Shown here piece by piece: positions 25,334-35,411 of a stretch of DNA of 64,000 nucleotides. The notes beneath the pieces are model-generated. The model ran no database searches. It saw only the letters and a program-made list of their open reading frames with translations, and was not told the DNA's origin. Each line of letters begins with the position of its first letter. Position 1 is the first letter of the stretch. The stretch spans positions 1-64,000 of the forward strand of contig LLCB01000309.1 in the NCBI GenBank assembly GCA_001414345.1, in the 5' to 3' direction. The position numbers and the translations under genes were made by a program. The DNA is from Hymenoscyphus infarciens (lineage: Eukaryota > Ascomycota > Leotiomycetes > Helotiales > Helotiaceae).

Positions 25334-25840
25334 TGGTCAAATATGAATGAGGCCTAACCGGCCAACGCAGATGTCAACTTGGGTAACTTGAAGTTTTTGT
25401 TATTAATCATATGATTCAACCCGCGAGAGAGATCTTAAACAGCGAGTGGGCTTTAAAAGACTGACAATACAAAAGATTCCCGCCTCTGTTGTATGTCTTC
25501 TTCCTCGCTTACTTGATCTTCATTGCTGCTTTGGAAAAGCTTTGAAAGTAATTCAGTCCACTCATTGCATAAAACTGACAATAGTACGGGCAAATTTTGT
25601 GAATACGCACTCATCAAAATTATCATAACTCTTGACACCCCCCCCTTTACCCAATCACCGTTAACCCTAGATTATGATTCACTATCCCTTCTTAGTTCAG
25701 ATAAAAACCATGAATCCCAAAACCACCCAGACTCTATAAAAGTCTCGCCTCTGTCCTCTTTCAACTTCTCTCAACCAGCTCCCAGAAACACGCTCGGCAA
25801 AATATCAACACCCCCCCTTACCAAAAGACAAAACAAAAAA
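25334..25840 (+). promoter_or_regulatory. Upstream region of the Gln/Asn-rich protein gene
   Basis: About 500 bp between the DNA element and the ATG at 25841. It ends in a C-rich then A-rich leader (CACCCCCCCTTACC, then A-runs immediately before ATG), typical of strongly expressed fungal genes. The open frame continues upstream of 25841, but its composition changes there, so I treat it as 5' UTR. Confidence 0.4.
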
Positions 25841-26818
25841 ATGAGCAACCAAGCCTTATACGGCGCTTTTAACCAATATGGTGCCGGAGGTAATAATGGA
25901 CGACGTGGATCTTCTCGTGGGAACCTCATCGCCGATCTTCCACTAAGTGCTAGTGGACGTTCGGGAAGGAACCGACAGAGCCAACAATTCCAACAATGGC
26001 AACCTGGTCAAAACATGAATGCTCAATTTGGATCTGGTCGCGCTTCACTAATTGCTAATCTTCCGCCAAGTACTAACGGACGAAGGAACCGACAGAACCA
26101 ACAAAACCCACAACGGCAATCAGGTCAACATATGAATGCTCAGCCTGGTCCTCCTCCTCAAATGCAACAACAAGAGGAGGAAGAGGATGAGGAACAATAC
26201 GATCCCCAGCAGCCACAACCACCAGATTCAAATGGCCCAATGTCTAGAAGTAACTCAAGAAACAGCAATAGAGGTGGACAAATTAATAACCCTCAGTACC
26301 AACAGCAACAGCCACAATTTGGTGGATCCAACTCGGGTCAACAATGGAGTAACTCACAACAACAACAGCATTTTGCTCCCAACAACAACCAGCAATTCCA
26401 AGCACCCCAGCCACCATTACCTCCACCACTCGGGGCTGCTGGAAGCCCAACAGGAAGACAAAGCCGATCAAATAGTCTAGGTGGTGTTCCAGGTGGTGGC
26501 TACAATACTCCCAATCCAATGAATAATGGTGGAGGTGCTGCGTTACAAGCCGCTAATTTCAATCCACGTCTAAAGCGTTGGCTAGGTAGTGGTGGAAGCA
26601 GCGCTCCAAACCTAGCAAATAATCGACCTTTGGGGTTTGGAGCTGCTGGTAATGGGTATCAACATATTGGTGGTGGATTGGGTAGTGGGGGAGTAGGCGG
26701 AGGAGTAGGTGGAGGTGCTGGTGCTGGATACCAAAGATATTATGCTCCGAATGCGGGCCAGTACGATCATTTGTTTCCTAAGCCTGCGCATTATGGAGGG
26801 AGAACTGGGGGGAGGTGA
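25841..26818 (+). CDS. Gln/Asn/Gly-rich low-complexity protein
   Basis: 325-aa single-exon protein starting MSNQALYGAF. The start was chosen because an A-rich leader precedes it and the low-complexity composition begins there. Two tandem segments (about residues 22-66 and 67-106) repeat the pattern R-x-(N/S)LIA(D/N)LP-x-S-x-x-GR-x-x-RQ-x-QQ followed by GQ(N/H)MNAQ. A short acidic run (EEEEDEEQ) follows, then long Gln/Asn/Pro stretches and a Gly-rich C-terminus (GGGLGSGGVGGGVGGGAG), ending in YDHLFPKPAHYGGRTGGR. There is no signal peptide or membrane segment. The composition is that of prion-like or RNA-granule-type disordered proteins. No specific function can be assigned; the gene lies between mobile elements but is not itself RIP-mutated. 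Confidence 0.7.
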   Translation: MSNQALYGAFNQYGAGGNNGRRGSSRGNLIADLPLSASGRSGRNRQSQQFQQWQPGQNMNAQFGSGRASLIANLPPSTNGRRNRQNQQNPQRQSGQHMNAQPGPPPQMQQQEEEEDEEQYDPQQPQPPDSNGPMSRSNSRNSNRGGQINNPQYQQQQPQFGGSNSGQQWSNSQQQQHFAPNNNQQFQAPQPPLPPPLGAAGSPTGRQSRSNSLGGVPGGGYNTPNPMNNGGGAALQAANFNPRLKRWLGSGGSSAPNLANNRPLGFGAAGNGYQHIGGGLGSGGVGGGVGGGAGAGYQRYYAPNAGQYDHLFPKPAHYGGRTGGR

Positions 26819-28079
26819 TGGTGACTGTAGAGGATGTTTAGGCAATTTTTCCATTTTGAACCTGAAGATATGAGGACTGTGAGACTTGGTAAAATAGAGG
26901 TGTAAGGACAAGAATTTGACAAGTTACTTTCTAGAGATATTAAACCAGTATACTTAATATACCTAGTTTAAAGTATACTAGCTAATACCTCTATTAAAAC
27001 TAGTATTATAATAGTATACTTAAGACTGAAGATATATTAAGTATACTAATAGTATATCTAGTACTTAAAAGTTTTTCGTAATATAGCTAGCTAGAGTTAC
27101 TAAGTTAACGTACTAGTTAGGCTTTAGACGTTGTTATTATCTATATTATTTAGGTTTTAGACGATAGTTTTATTAGACTTTTATATAGTCTAATCTCTTA
27201 TCAATAGATACTCTAATTCTTTTAATATAAAAGACTAATTTAGTATTTTCCTTAGTATTAAGTCTAGTATTTATATATATTATTCTACTAAATACACTTC
27301 TATATATCTCTTTAATAGTAGTATATGTTTCGTACTATTATACTTACTTAGGCTTAGTATAATAGAGATAATTTATATTAATAAAGAAGAAAAGATAAAT
27401 AAAGAGAAAGAAAAGAAGAGACTTAATTACTAAGACTAAAAATATTATAGAAATAAGATCTATAAAAGAAAATAGAAAATAATATAATATACTAGGATTT
27501 ATAACTATATTTAAGCTTCGTTTTATATACTAGAATACTTATAAACTTTTATATTATAAGATTCTACTTCTAATATATATATTTATATCTAAATATTTAC
27601 TACTTTCTAATTAATATCTTAGACTACTTATAAAATATTTTATTAAAGAATATTCTTCTCTAAATATAAAAAGCTTATTTTAAGTAATAAAAAGACTTAT
27701 AAGTAGATTTTAAAGAAACTAATATTAAAAACGAGTTTAATTATATAAAGAAATATATCTAAAATTATAACTAATATTAATAAAATACTTATAAACTACT
27801 TTATTAAAGTAAGGCTTTTTCTAAATATAAAAGACTATTTCAAAGTAATAGAGACATTATTTCTTTTGCTTCGTATTAAGTCTAGTAAATGTATATATTA
27901 TTCTACTAAACGTACTTCTATATATCTCTTTACTAGTAGTATATAGTTCATACTATTATAAAAAGTCTAAAAAGTATAAACTTATTAGTTTATTAAAGAC
28001 TAAAAGTAATAGACTTACTAGGTATTTGACCTTTATTATTACTATTCTAGTATTAGACTATAGTCTATCTAGATAGTCT
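26819..28079. other. RIP-eroded AT-rich block
   Basis: From about 26930 the sequence is extremely AT-rich with no ORF. It contains a direct repeat of roughly 100 bp (about 27248-27342 and 27866-27961, sharing TATTAAGTCTAGTA and TTCTATATATCTCTTTA blocks). It is presumably a decayed transposon, and its right margin abuts the target duplication of the solo LTR at 28085. Confidence 0.6.
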
Positions 28080-28084
28080 ATAGC

Positions 28085-28451
28085 TGTGACGGCATGCCGT
28101 CCTATATAGCCGATATTACGTGGCATATGCCGTATATATTAGCTTTCGGTAGTTGTTGTTTTGCATTGTCTAATTTAGGAAGGTTACGTACGTCTATACG
28201 TCTGTCCGGACTTTCGGACGTACTTCGTAGGGTTCGGGCTTTTGTATTAGCCGACGTATGTCGTTGTTCGGTTTCGTACCCCTTTTGTATCGTCCGAACC
28301 TCTTGTATATAGCAGCCTACTCTCCTAGAGTCAGAAAAGGCCAGTTTAGCCTTTTCTTCCGTATCAGAGCCTAGTATTTACATACGTCATTCAGTCTCGA
28401 ACGCACTCCCATATGCCTCTTCTCCTGTAGTGTGTATTTCGTGCCGTTACA
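28085..28451 (+). mobile_element. Solo LTR, better-preserved copy (367 bp)
   Basis: Begins TGTGACGGCA and ends TGCCGTTACA (inverted ends TGTRACGGCA), flanked by identical 5-bp duplications ATAGC (28080-28084 and 28452-28456). It is homologous along its length to 7095-7393 but keeps a GC-richer block around CGTCTGTCCGGACTTTCGG that the other copy lacks. No internal element sequence adjoins it. The 5-bp duplications and TG...CA ends are those of LTR retrotransposons. Confidence 0.92.
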
Positions 28452-28456
28452 ATAGC

Positions 28457-28847
28457 TATATATATACTACGTTATATCTTTATTCTTAGAGTTTCTTCTT
28501 TTAAGTACTTAAGTAATTCAGCATATAGCTAGCTACTATATAGCTACTGCGCAGTTACCGCGTCGTAACGCTTTAACTAAGTCTTCGAAGAGCTAGTTAT
28601 AACCGGTATAACTTGCTCTGCAGAGGGTCGGGGCTCGGTTAAATCTGCATGCCCGTGGTGCTGCCTCAAACCTCGCTTCGCTATCCCGCCATCCGTTTTG
28701 GATTAACTACAGCCTCAATCGTCTCCGGTTGTCTACACGTGATTCTAAACCCTCTAAAATGACCGGTCCTGCAACACAGTCAAGGTCGTTGTCCGGGAAT
28801 CTGGAAAATGCCCAAGCAGTAGAAATCAGAAAATTCTTCACAAGGCT
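28457..28847. other. Spacer between solo LTR and acyltransferase relic
   Basis: Mixed-composition sequence. A short ATG ORF from 28759 ends after about 45 codons and is not in the frame of the acyltransferase, so no intact start for that gene is visible here. Confidence 0.4.
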
Positions 28848-30141
28848 GTCAACGCCCGCGTCAAAGGCCAGCAACTCCGGCCAAAAGGCTTGGTAGCTCA
28901 ATTTTTGCGATCAATTCTCCTCGCGGGTTACTTTTGGAGCTGTGTAACCACGTAAGTGGCCCCTATATTTCCAGATCAGCGTCATGGTCACTGACCAATT
29001 TTTTGAGCATGGCTTTGAGTCAGTATATTGGGGCACCGTTGTACCTCTTAAGCAGAAACTATTACTACGCCTTAATGAGATTGGTCAAAGAAGGAATTGC
29101 CATCATGCTGATAACAATCACCCAATGGTGGGCTCCAACGAATTGTACCGTCAGCGGTGACAAAAGCGTTTCGGAACAAATCCGCCAATTACCAAACGGC
29201 CGGATCCAGCTTGAATTACCAGAAAGAATGATCCTGTTATCTAACCATCAGGTCAGATATATGTTATTCTTTCCTGGGTCTCAGCCCTCTGATATCATTG
29301 AGCTTTAGATCTATTCAGATTGGATTTACCTTTGGTGGGCTGCTTATACCAACCACCGTGCGATGCACGGTAATCTATTCATCATACTAAAAGACCAAGT
29401 CAAGTATATTCCTCTCGTCGGCATAGGTCTCCGACTTACAGGCTTCATCTTCATGTCTCGCAAAATGCAGACAGACCAAGCAAGACTCGCTCGCCGTATG
29501 AGCCAATTAATTCGTCCAGACAATCATGGCCTGATTCCCATGTGGTTGCTAATGTTCCCTGAGGGTAAGGTCGGTCCAAAAGCAAGAAATGGGAACATAT
29601 TTTTGTCTGAAGACTCTAGAAGGATCCTTGGACTGGGTCTATGACTGCACTGTGGCTTATGATGGCGTTCCGTAAGCTCCCTCACACGTTCATGAGTTAA
29701 TCTAACTCCTACTGCAGAAAAGAAAAACATCCGCAGGATATGTTTACTTTACGCTCGATGTATCTCCAGGGGCAACCACCTTCTGCTCATATGTACTGGC
29801 GAGGGTTCGAGGTCTCCAAGATACCACTTTCTTCCCCCGAAGAATTTAGCGAATGGCTTAAACACCGCTGGCGTGAGAAAGACGCCTTGCTTGACTATCA
29901 TGCGAAGAACGGTTGTTTCCCCACCAGCCTCCTTGATCAACGATACATTCGGACGAGTGTGAGCGTGGGTGCTTGGTGGGAAGTTTGGAAGATATTTGTT
30001 CTCTTAATTGTTGCAGGAACATGTTATTTACTCATATCCTTCTGGCAGCTGGCACATGGGCATCTAGCCAGTGGGCCACGCACCTCAAATTACTCGTACC
30101 GGTTGCAAGTCATTTTTTCAAAGAATGCTATTCCACTTTAA
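28848..30141 (+). pseudogene. PlsC-type lysophospholipid acyltransferase (CST26-like), probably broken
   Basis: Clear family resemblance to fungal membrane acyltransferases of the PlsC superfamily, which acylate lysophospholipids at the ER. The N-terminal membrane region (LLAGYFWSCVT), QYIGAPLYLL and ITQWWAPTNCTVSGD are present. The catalytic NHx4D is split by an intron, as NHQ then IYSDWIYLWWAAYT. YIPLVGIGL, FIFMSRKM and motif III FPEG follow, then GTYFCLKTLEGSLDWVYDCT, the TLRSMYLQGQPP region and a C-terminal membrane segment. Faults: no start codon in frame; a disrupted segment at about 28930-28990 where only a 24-nt GT-AG gap could restore the frame; and, after FPEG at about 29564, roughly 30-35 expected residues missing with a change of frame. 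The NHx4D and PKEKHPQD introns still look functional. Confidence 0.7.
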
Positions 30142-31051
30142 ATTCATGGGAGTGTTCCGGGAAAATTTGGCAACTGTGGTTCATTGGTCCTCGACCGAGG
30201 AGCAAAAGCAGAACAAGCAAGATGTTCTACATCGTTCAGCTCCTGGCAGGAAAATTGGTATAACTATCTTGGTGCAAATAATTTCTCAGAGTAGGCACCT
30301 CTGGTGACTTTCCTAGGGGATAATGATAGCTGGAAGAATGGGGGGGGGGGAAACTGGACTTTCGCCGAGCAGCATGGATGATGGATGGTGGCACAACGCG
30401 ATTAGGTTTGGCCGTAATGGGGGATATTTCAAGGAAGCTACCGGCGGTGTACTAGTAGTCAGAGAGAGAGAGAGAGAGAAAGCAATATGAGAAGTAGATG
30501 GTGGAAGTTCGCGAGTTTCTTGAGAAGAGGCGACCCCTTTGCGAAAACTTTGCCCGTTTATTTCAAGGCTCACAAAATAAGTGTAATTTCTTGGAATTGT
30601 GATGTAAATTACTATAGCATAAGCAACGAGATTACTCTCAGCGGGACCTTTCTGACCGCCGGCATAGAAAAGGTTTCTGGAGACACGGATCAGAATCAAC
30701 AAGCATTCTGTACTTGACTGCAAAGGGTAGGTCGCGAGGATAATGTACAGGAGAGCCACGAAAAAATGGTGTTGAAAACAGCTCCCACCGCAAAGAAAAA
30801 ACGCTTTCAAACGCCAAATTTATAGAAGAAACACCGAACCGGTGACCCATGCAAGAATTGATCCCATGGAAAATATACATATATGCCAACAGATAGTCGT
30901 CATGTTTCGTACGCCCCAAACGCCTTCCATATTTTTGATGAATGCCCCTCCTCTCGCCAGTCGTAGATCATGAAGGGGTCTCGTCTCTGTGACCGCGGCT
31001 CTTGCTTGTTTCGATTCGGGAATTGAAAAGGAACTGAAGGTGGGGGTTTCA
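30142..31051. other. Convergent intergenic region, no gene
   Basis: Lies between the 3' ends of the acyltransferase relic and the GT34 gene. It contains a G-run (about 30341-30350) and a GA repeat (about 30462-30479). ORFs here, including the 165-codon minus-strand one at 30313-30810, have no recognisable domain. Confidence 0.45.
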
Positions 31052-32107
31052 TCATCTCGCATTAAATAGTGTTCTCCATTGCTTTGAAAATGGTTCCGCT
31101 TCCTTTGCGCAATCTCGTCCTTGCCCTTCGCATCCTGCAAATCGAATTACGAAATCGCCATCTTTGTATGCTCCAGATTCCTCGCTGTAGTGTTCTTTTC
31201 CGTATGCGTTCATGATTCGTTGAGGGATGAGGACGAGTTTGGAGAGGATCGTTGGATGCCATTGGACAATGTGCTCCTGTTATGAAATCAGCATGTGCCA
31301 GAGTGGGAAAACATATTGGACTTACCAAGGCATGCGTATCTGCTCTCTGGAAGTTGTAGGAGCGATACAATGGATCAAACCAAGTATCTAGAAAAAATTT
31401 ACTCCAATCCCCCCTTTTAACGATAAAGCTTCCCTGCGCCAACCCATCCTTATCCTGTGTGAGGACAAATTCCACGTTTTCTCCCTTCAAATGTGGCCAA
31501 GTCTTGATAACACTGTCAGGTGGTACAATCGGCTGGTCCTTGATCATCAATGCTTCAATGCGCTTCTTGTCCATGATATGGTCTTCGATCGTTAGGTCCG
31601 GGTTCATGATTAGAGAGTTTTGATCCAGATACCAGATGTATGTGCTGAATGGGAAATTTGTCATTGCATGCCGAGCAGCGGGCACTCGTGCCCATGAAGC
31701 TGGAGATCCACCAAGATCATAATCTTTGACTTTGGGGAAGAAAGTTGCGTAGCCTATCCAAGTCAGTTCCATGCCGAGAAACGCAAACGTTTTCTCCATT
31801 TGCTGTACATCGAAATAAGCTTACCATGTTTTCTGGCATACTCTATCCGATTCTCCTTGACATTCGTGATATAATCCTTGCTGTAACCCTCCTCGTCTAA
31901 CACGGTCAAGATAACCACTGGCGGTGTCCCTGACGGTATCCTCTCCCCTCCCGTAGCCACTGAGATGATCCAAATTATTATGCCCACCGCCGCCGTAAAT
32001 GCCACTATCGTTTGCACTCTGCTTCTGCGAAAAGAAGGGAATCTCGAGGATCGCGTCGCATATGGTTGTGGATTCGAGGATTTCCTCGACGGTAAAGCTA
32101 AGTGCAT
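31052..32107 (-). CDS. mnn11: GT34 family mannosyl/galactosyltransferase, Mnn11 type
   Basis: Three exons (32107-31825, 31753-31326, 31276-31052; minus strand) give 311 aa. It is a type II Golgi membrane protein: a short cytosolic head MHLALPSRKSSNPQPY, which fits the start usual for this family, a basic stretch, and a membrane anchor at about 32-49. The catalytic domain contains GYATFFPKVKDYDLGGSPASW, the WYLDQNSLIMNP sequence (Asp138, the position of the nucleotide-sugar/metal motif), VPPDSVIKTW, LTQDKDGLAQGSF, THALEHIVQWHPTILSK and FAGCEGQGRDC. Family members Mnn10/Mnn11 extend the alpha-1,6-mannan backbone in the Golgi M-Pol II complex. Both introns have GTAAG donors and exact phase joins. 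Assignment to Mnn11 rather than Gma12-type enzymes rests on my recollection of family sequences. Confidence 0.88.
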
Positions 32108-33477
32108 CTTCTTGAGGAAATGGCCTTCCGGCGCGCAACAGAGGCCCTCGTCGCTGAGACGGGTCGAACGATGAAATTCGGAGAGCCAGCAATGCGGAAA
32201 GAGGACGACGCGCACACAGTGGTTGGGATAAAATGGCTTTGTTCGAAAAGCTGTCCTCTTTGAAGAGGGTTCGGTACTGCACTAGGATAACCTACTGCTC
32301 TCGTATTTGGCGCGATGCTGACTGGACTTGAGTGCCGCGCATTTAATTTCCTAGACCTAACTCTATCGCGCAGAATAGTGAAGTGTCTTGATGTCGACGT
32401 CCTGCGACAGGGCAAAAAGGAAGGGAAGAAAAAAGAAATGTATGCGGTGAGGTTCGGAGATGTTTCTTTGTCTAGGTTACTGGGGGAAATTGACAGCTGA
32501 ATTAGTGGATTCCTTTTCCAAAATATCGGGCCCACCCAATAAGGGCGCGCCCAGACTTGATAAGAACAACTTATCAGTCGCGAGAAGATTCGTAATTTCA
32601 AGTAAATATTGCACTCACTGATGATCTGCAGCTGACCGCATCTAAAGTTACACGCAACTCCGCCAAAGAAAGGATTTGCGAGTTTGTTGTTTGCAATTCC
32701 CGGGAAGGATACATTTTCAGGGGTAGTCTCAAAAGGGGTTACGATTTCTTCCCTCATCATTGGCATTTCAGTCTCTGCTCTTGTGAGAGATTGGCGAGAG
32801 AATGAAGGTTTCACTTTGGACCTAAGAAGCGAGAGAGAGAATGAGCTGTTTAGCTTCCAAGATAACTCCAAAAAATCAGTTTCAAGTCAAGTTATAATTT
32901 GACCTATTTTCTACACGTACTACCACAAGAGATTGGCCTGTCTACCTCCATTCTCCTATATCCTGTTGGGTGCTAATACCCATATGTCTTCTCTCTCAAA
33001 CCTTGACCTACCCCCTTTTCCTACCCCTCCTTGCCAGATTATGTTGGTGAAATACCAATTGTCTCTTCAAATTCCCTATGCAACAATGTGCCTTATTGGT
33101 ACCGATGAAACCACTTCTTCGACTTGGTTGGGCTAGCGAACGAGTCTTTGGATGGACCCGTTGGATTTTCGTAGCTGTCTTGGTATTTGAGGGGACGATT
33201 CATCGAGGTGGTGTAATTGTCGCTTTGCATGTACTCTGGGTTTCGCCAGTCCAAGGAAGCCAAATTTGAAGGTGGGTATATCTAATTGGCACCGGGTGTT
33301 CCCAGTTCTGGGTGTCAGCCGGGAGTCGGGACCTTGTTTGCCATTTAATTTTCCAATGCGCTTCTCCTGAGAGCGACTTCCACTCATCAATTGAATCTCC
33401 TTTCATATCCAAATCGAAGGACCGTTGGTGGCGTGTTGGGAGGGCAAGAATCATCCCTCTTGTTTTCACATGGTCAA
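32108..33477. other. Intergenic between the Zn2Cys6 gene and the GT34 gene
   Basis: Promoter side of the GT34 gene plus the 3' flank of the regulator. A 257-codon minus-strand ORF (32098-32871) overlaps the GT34 start in another frame and looks accidental. A coding-like stretch at 33093-33344 is listed separately. Confidence 0.4.
33093..33344 (-). CDS. Possible small gene of unknown function
   Basis: The minus-strand frame 33281-33093 reads as 62 residues of well-balanced composition (IYPPSNLASLDWRNPEYMQS, then Asn/Ser/Pro/Tyr-rich, ending KKWFHRYQ and a stop). It begins directly after an AATTAG acceptor with a GGCTGAC branch-like site. The simplest upstream exon is ATGGCAAACAAG (33344-33333), which joins in phase to give 66 aa, but the donor would be the weak GTCCCG. 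No family is recognised. It could equally be a relic, or chance ORF in the 3' UTR of the regulator. Confidence 0.25.
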
Positions 33478-35411
33478 CTACCAAGTAATGACCTTTCGTC
33501 GTATGATTTCTTCAGTCGAATATGGAGATGTCCGTTGTTGACATGTCAAAACAGCCTTTCGATTCGTTATATCGTTTTCGAAAGACATTCCGTGGATTCT
33601 CGCCCATCTGGGAATTATCCCGTCCTTGCCAATGAAGTCTTCTTCAACCTCCATGGCCCACTAGAGCAGAATAATTAGTTTGAAACACCATCAACGAGAG
33701 TCTCGTGTAGAGAAGCGAAGAAAAAGTCATACCTGACCCATCTTGCCAGCGAATATAGAATCCCAGACTCCTTCTCTGCGAGAATAATTGAGCAGCAGAG
33801 AAATGCACTTCCTCCTAACAATTGGATCCCGACATTTGTGACTGATAACGTATAGTGGTATAACGACAATAGAGTCGAACGAAAATTTGGGATCAGGCGG
33901 CCACTTGTTGGTAGGCTCCATAGCCTTCAGTATATCCTCACAATAATTGACAGTTTCGCGATATGAATCGATGAACTGGTCGTATTCCGATTCGTCATTG
34001 CAGCATAGAATATAGGTTCCGTGAAGAGCAGTCCTGCAAAACACTACTTGCGTCTTGGCATATATCACTCGTTCTGATGTTTCCGTCTTGCTAACGCGTT
34101 GGTAGAGCGGTGCAAATGCTTCCAGCCATCGACGGCCATCAATTAAAAGCTTTTCTTGTGTCTTCATGACCTCGGGATTTTTGTCTCCCCACCATCCATT
34201 GACTGGAAACATATGTCTGTTCTTAGGTCGCCCTGTGTCGCGAGAGAGAATGTGCATAGTGCGCCGAGCAAGGCCACCGTTATATGGTTCTGCCTCTTCA
34301 ATTGACGTGAACTCAGTTGGCATCTCGTCCCAGAATGTTTTCATGTCACCACTGACGAAGGGATGCTCCTTAAGCCAAGCGGCCTTAGCCAGCGACATTG
34401 CTTGTACTGGTCCAGGTTAGATTAGTTTTCGAAAACGGAGAAAGTGACTTACCATCGAGACGACTGAATATCTTGAATAGATCCGAGTTGTGAGTTGACA
34501 TCGCGACGAGGGGACTAGTATTGCCAGACTCCTCCTTCCATGCTTGAATCAGCCTGAACCCAAGCACAATCTGCGCCATTGCCTGAGCCTGATTACCACT
34601 CCAAGCCTCAAAGCACAATGTCACTAGACAATGAAGCAATGCGATCCTCACATCGGGTTCCTTTTCAGCATCTTCACGCATATGTTTGAGTGCAATAGCA
34701 TATTGTTGGAGAGCTCTCTCGTGGTGTTGGCGGAGGTTCTCCTTTTCCTCTTTCGAATTAGACACCAATTGACTTGTCTTGTCCAGAGCACCAAGAGCAA
34801 TAACGGCATGACGGATAGAGAGATCAGATTCCGACGCTTGTAACATGAGTCGACGAAACGATTCGGAAGCAAAAACTGGAAGGATTTCGACAGCAGTCTT
34901 CTCGCTGAAGATTTTGAAATACTCAGATTCTTCTTGGGTGTTGAAAAGAAGAGTGGACGGCGCAGAAGACACGACTGGAAGTACGATGTGTTTGATGTAC
35001 ATTGGCGCGAACTCTTCATATTGAAAGCCGGCGAAGGCTCTGGGCGCTATCTCATTCTTCACCTTGGTTGCTTTAGGCTTTCTTGGTCGATAACCACCGC
35101 AATCGATGCCAAATTTGATGCAACGAAAACATTCCTGGACTGTGTCAATAACTGTGTTGGCAATCAGATCGTTCCCCCCTACTTACCGGTCTCTCTTCCC
35201 CGCATTTCACCTATCCCCATGGAATTAGTATTTTTGTCTGAGAGCAGAAAAAGAAGGCCCACAACCACAGTATGCCTGCCCCGGAAGTATATCAAAGTCA
35301 GAGAGATGAAACACTTACACGTCGCTCTTTGCACGTTACACACCCGCTCTTGACTTTCGGAAGGCCACGGCGAGGAATTGCCCTGGTCCGATTGTGAGAT
35401 GCGTCCTCCAT
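33478..35411 (-). CDS. Zn2Cys6 transcription factor with fungal-specific C-terminal domain
   Basis: Five exons (35411-35319, 35210-35187, 35134-34453, 34406-33733, 33660-33478) give 551 aa with all phases matching. The binuclear zinc cluster is C24-x2-C27-x6-C34-x6-C41-x2-C44-x6-C51 (CVTCKERR, VKCGEERP, ECFRCIKFGIDCGGYRP). It is assembled across three exons, one of them only 24 nt. The rest is the alpha-helical fungal transcription-factor domain (APMYIKHIVLPVV through HCLVTLCFEAWSGN and the histidine/arginine-rich middle) and ends RRKVITW, a common terminus in this subgroup. Nuclear, DNA-binding; targets unknown. The start Met35411 is chosen over an upstream continuous frame because the latter is low-complexity (Arg/Glu repeats from CTCCT repeats). 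It lies between two secretory glycosyltransferase genes on the same strand. Confidence 0.9.

Noticed and set aside
30313..30810. 165-codon minus-strand ORF
   Set aside because: Low-complexity and serine-rich because of a GA microsatellite; no domain and no splice context.
32098..32871. 257-codon minus-strand ORF upstream of the GT34 gene
   Set aside because: It overlaps the GT34 start in another frame, has no domain and shows promoter-like composition. The overlapping GT34 frame is clearly the coding one.
33200..33484. 95-codon minus-strand ORF after the regulator
   Set aside because: It starts at a TTG and is merely the region downstream of the regulator's stop codon in another frame.
33670..33732. 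Alternative continuation of the regulator past the GTATGA donor
   Set aside because: The frame stops after a few codons, whereas splicing to 33660 gives the conserved C-terminus ending VITW.
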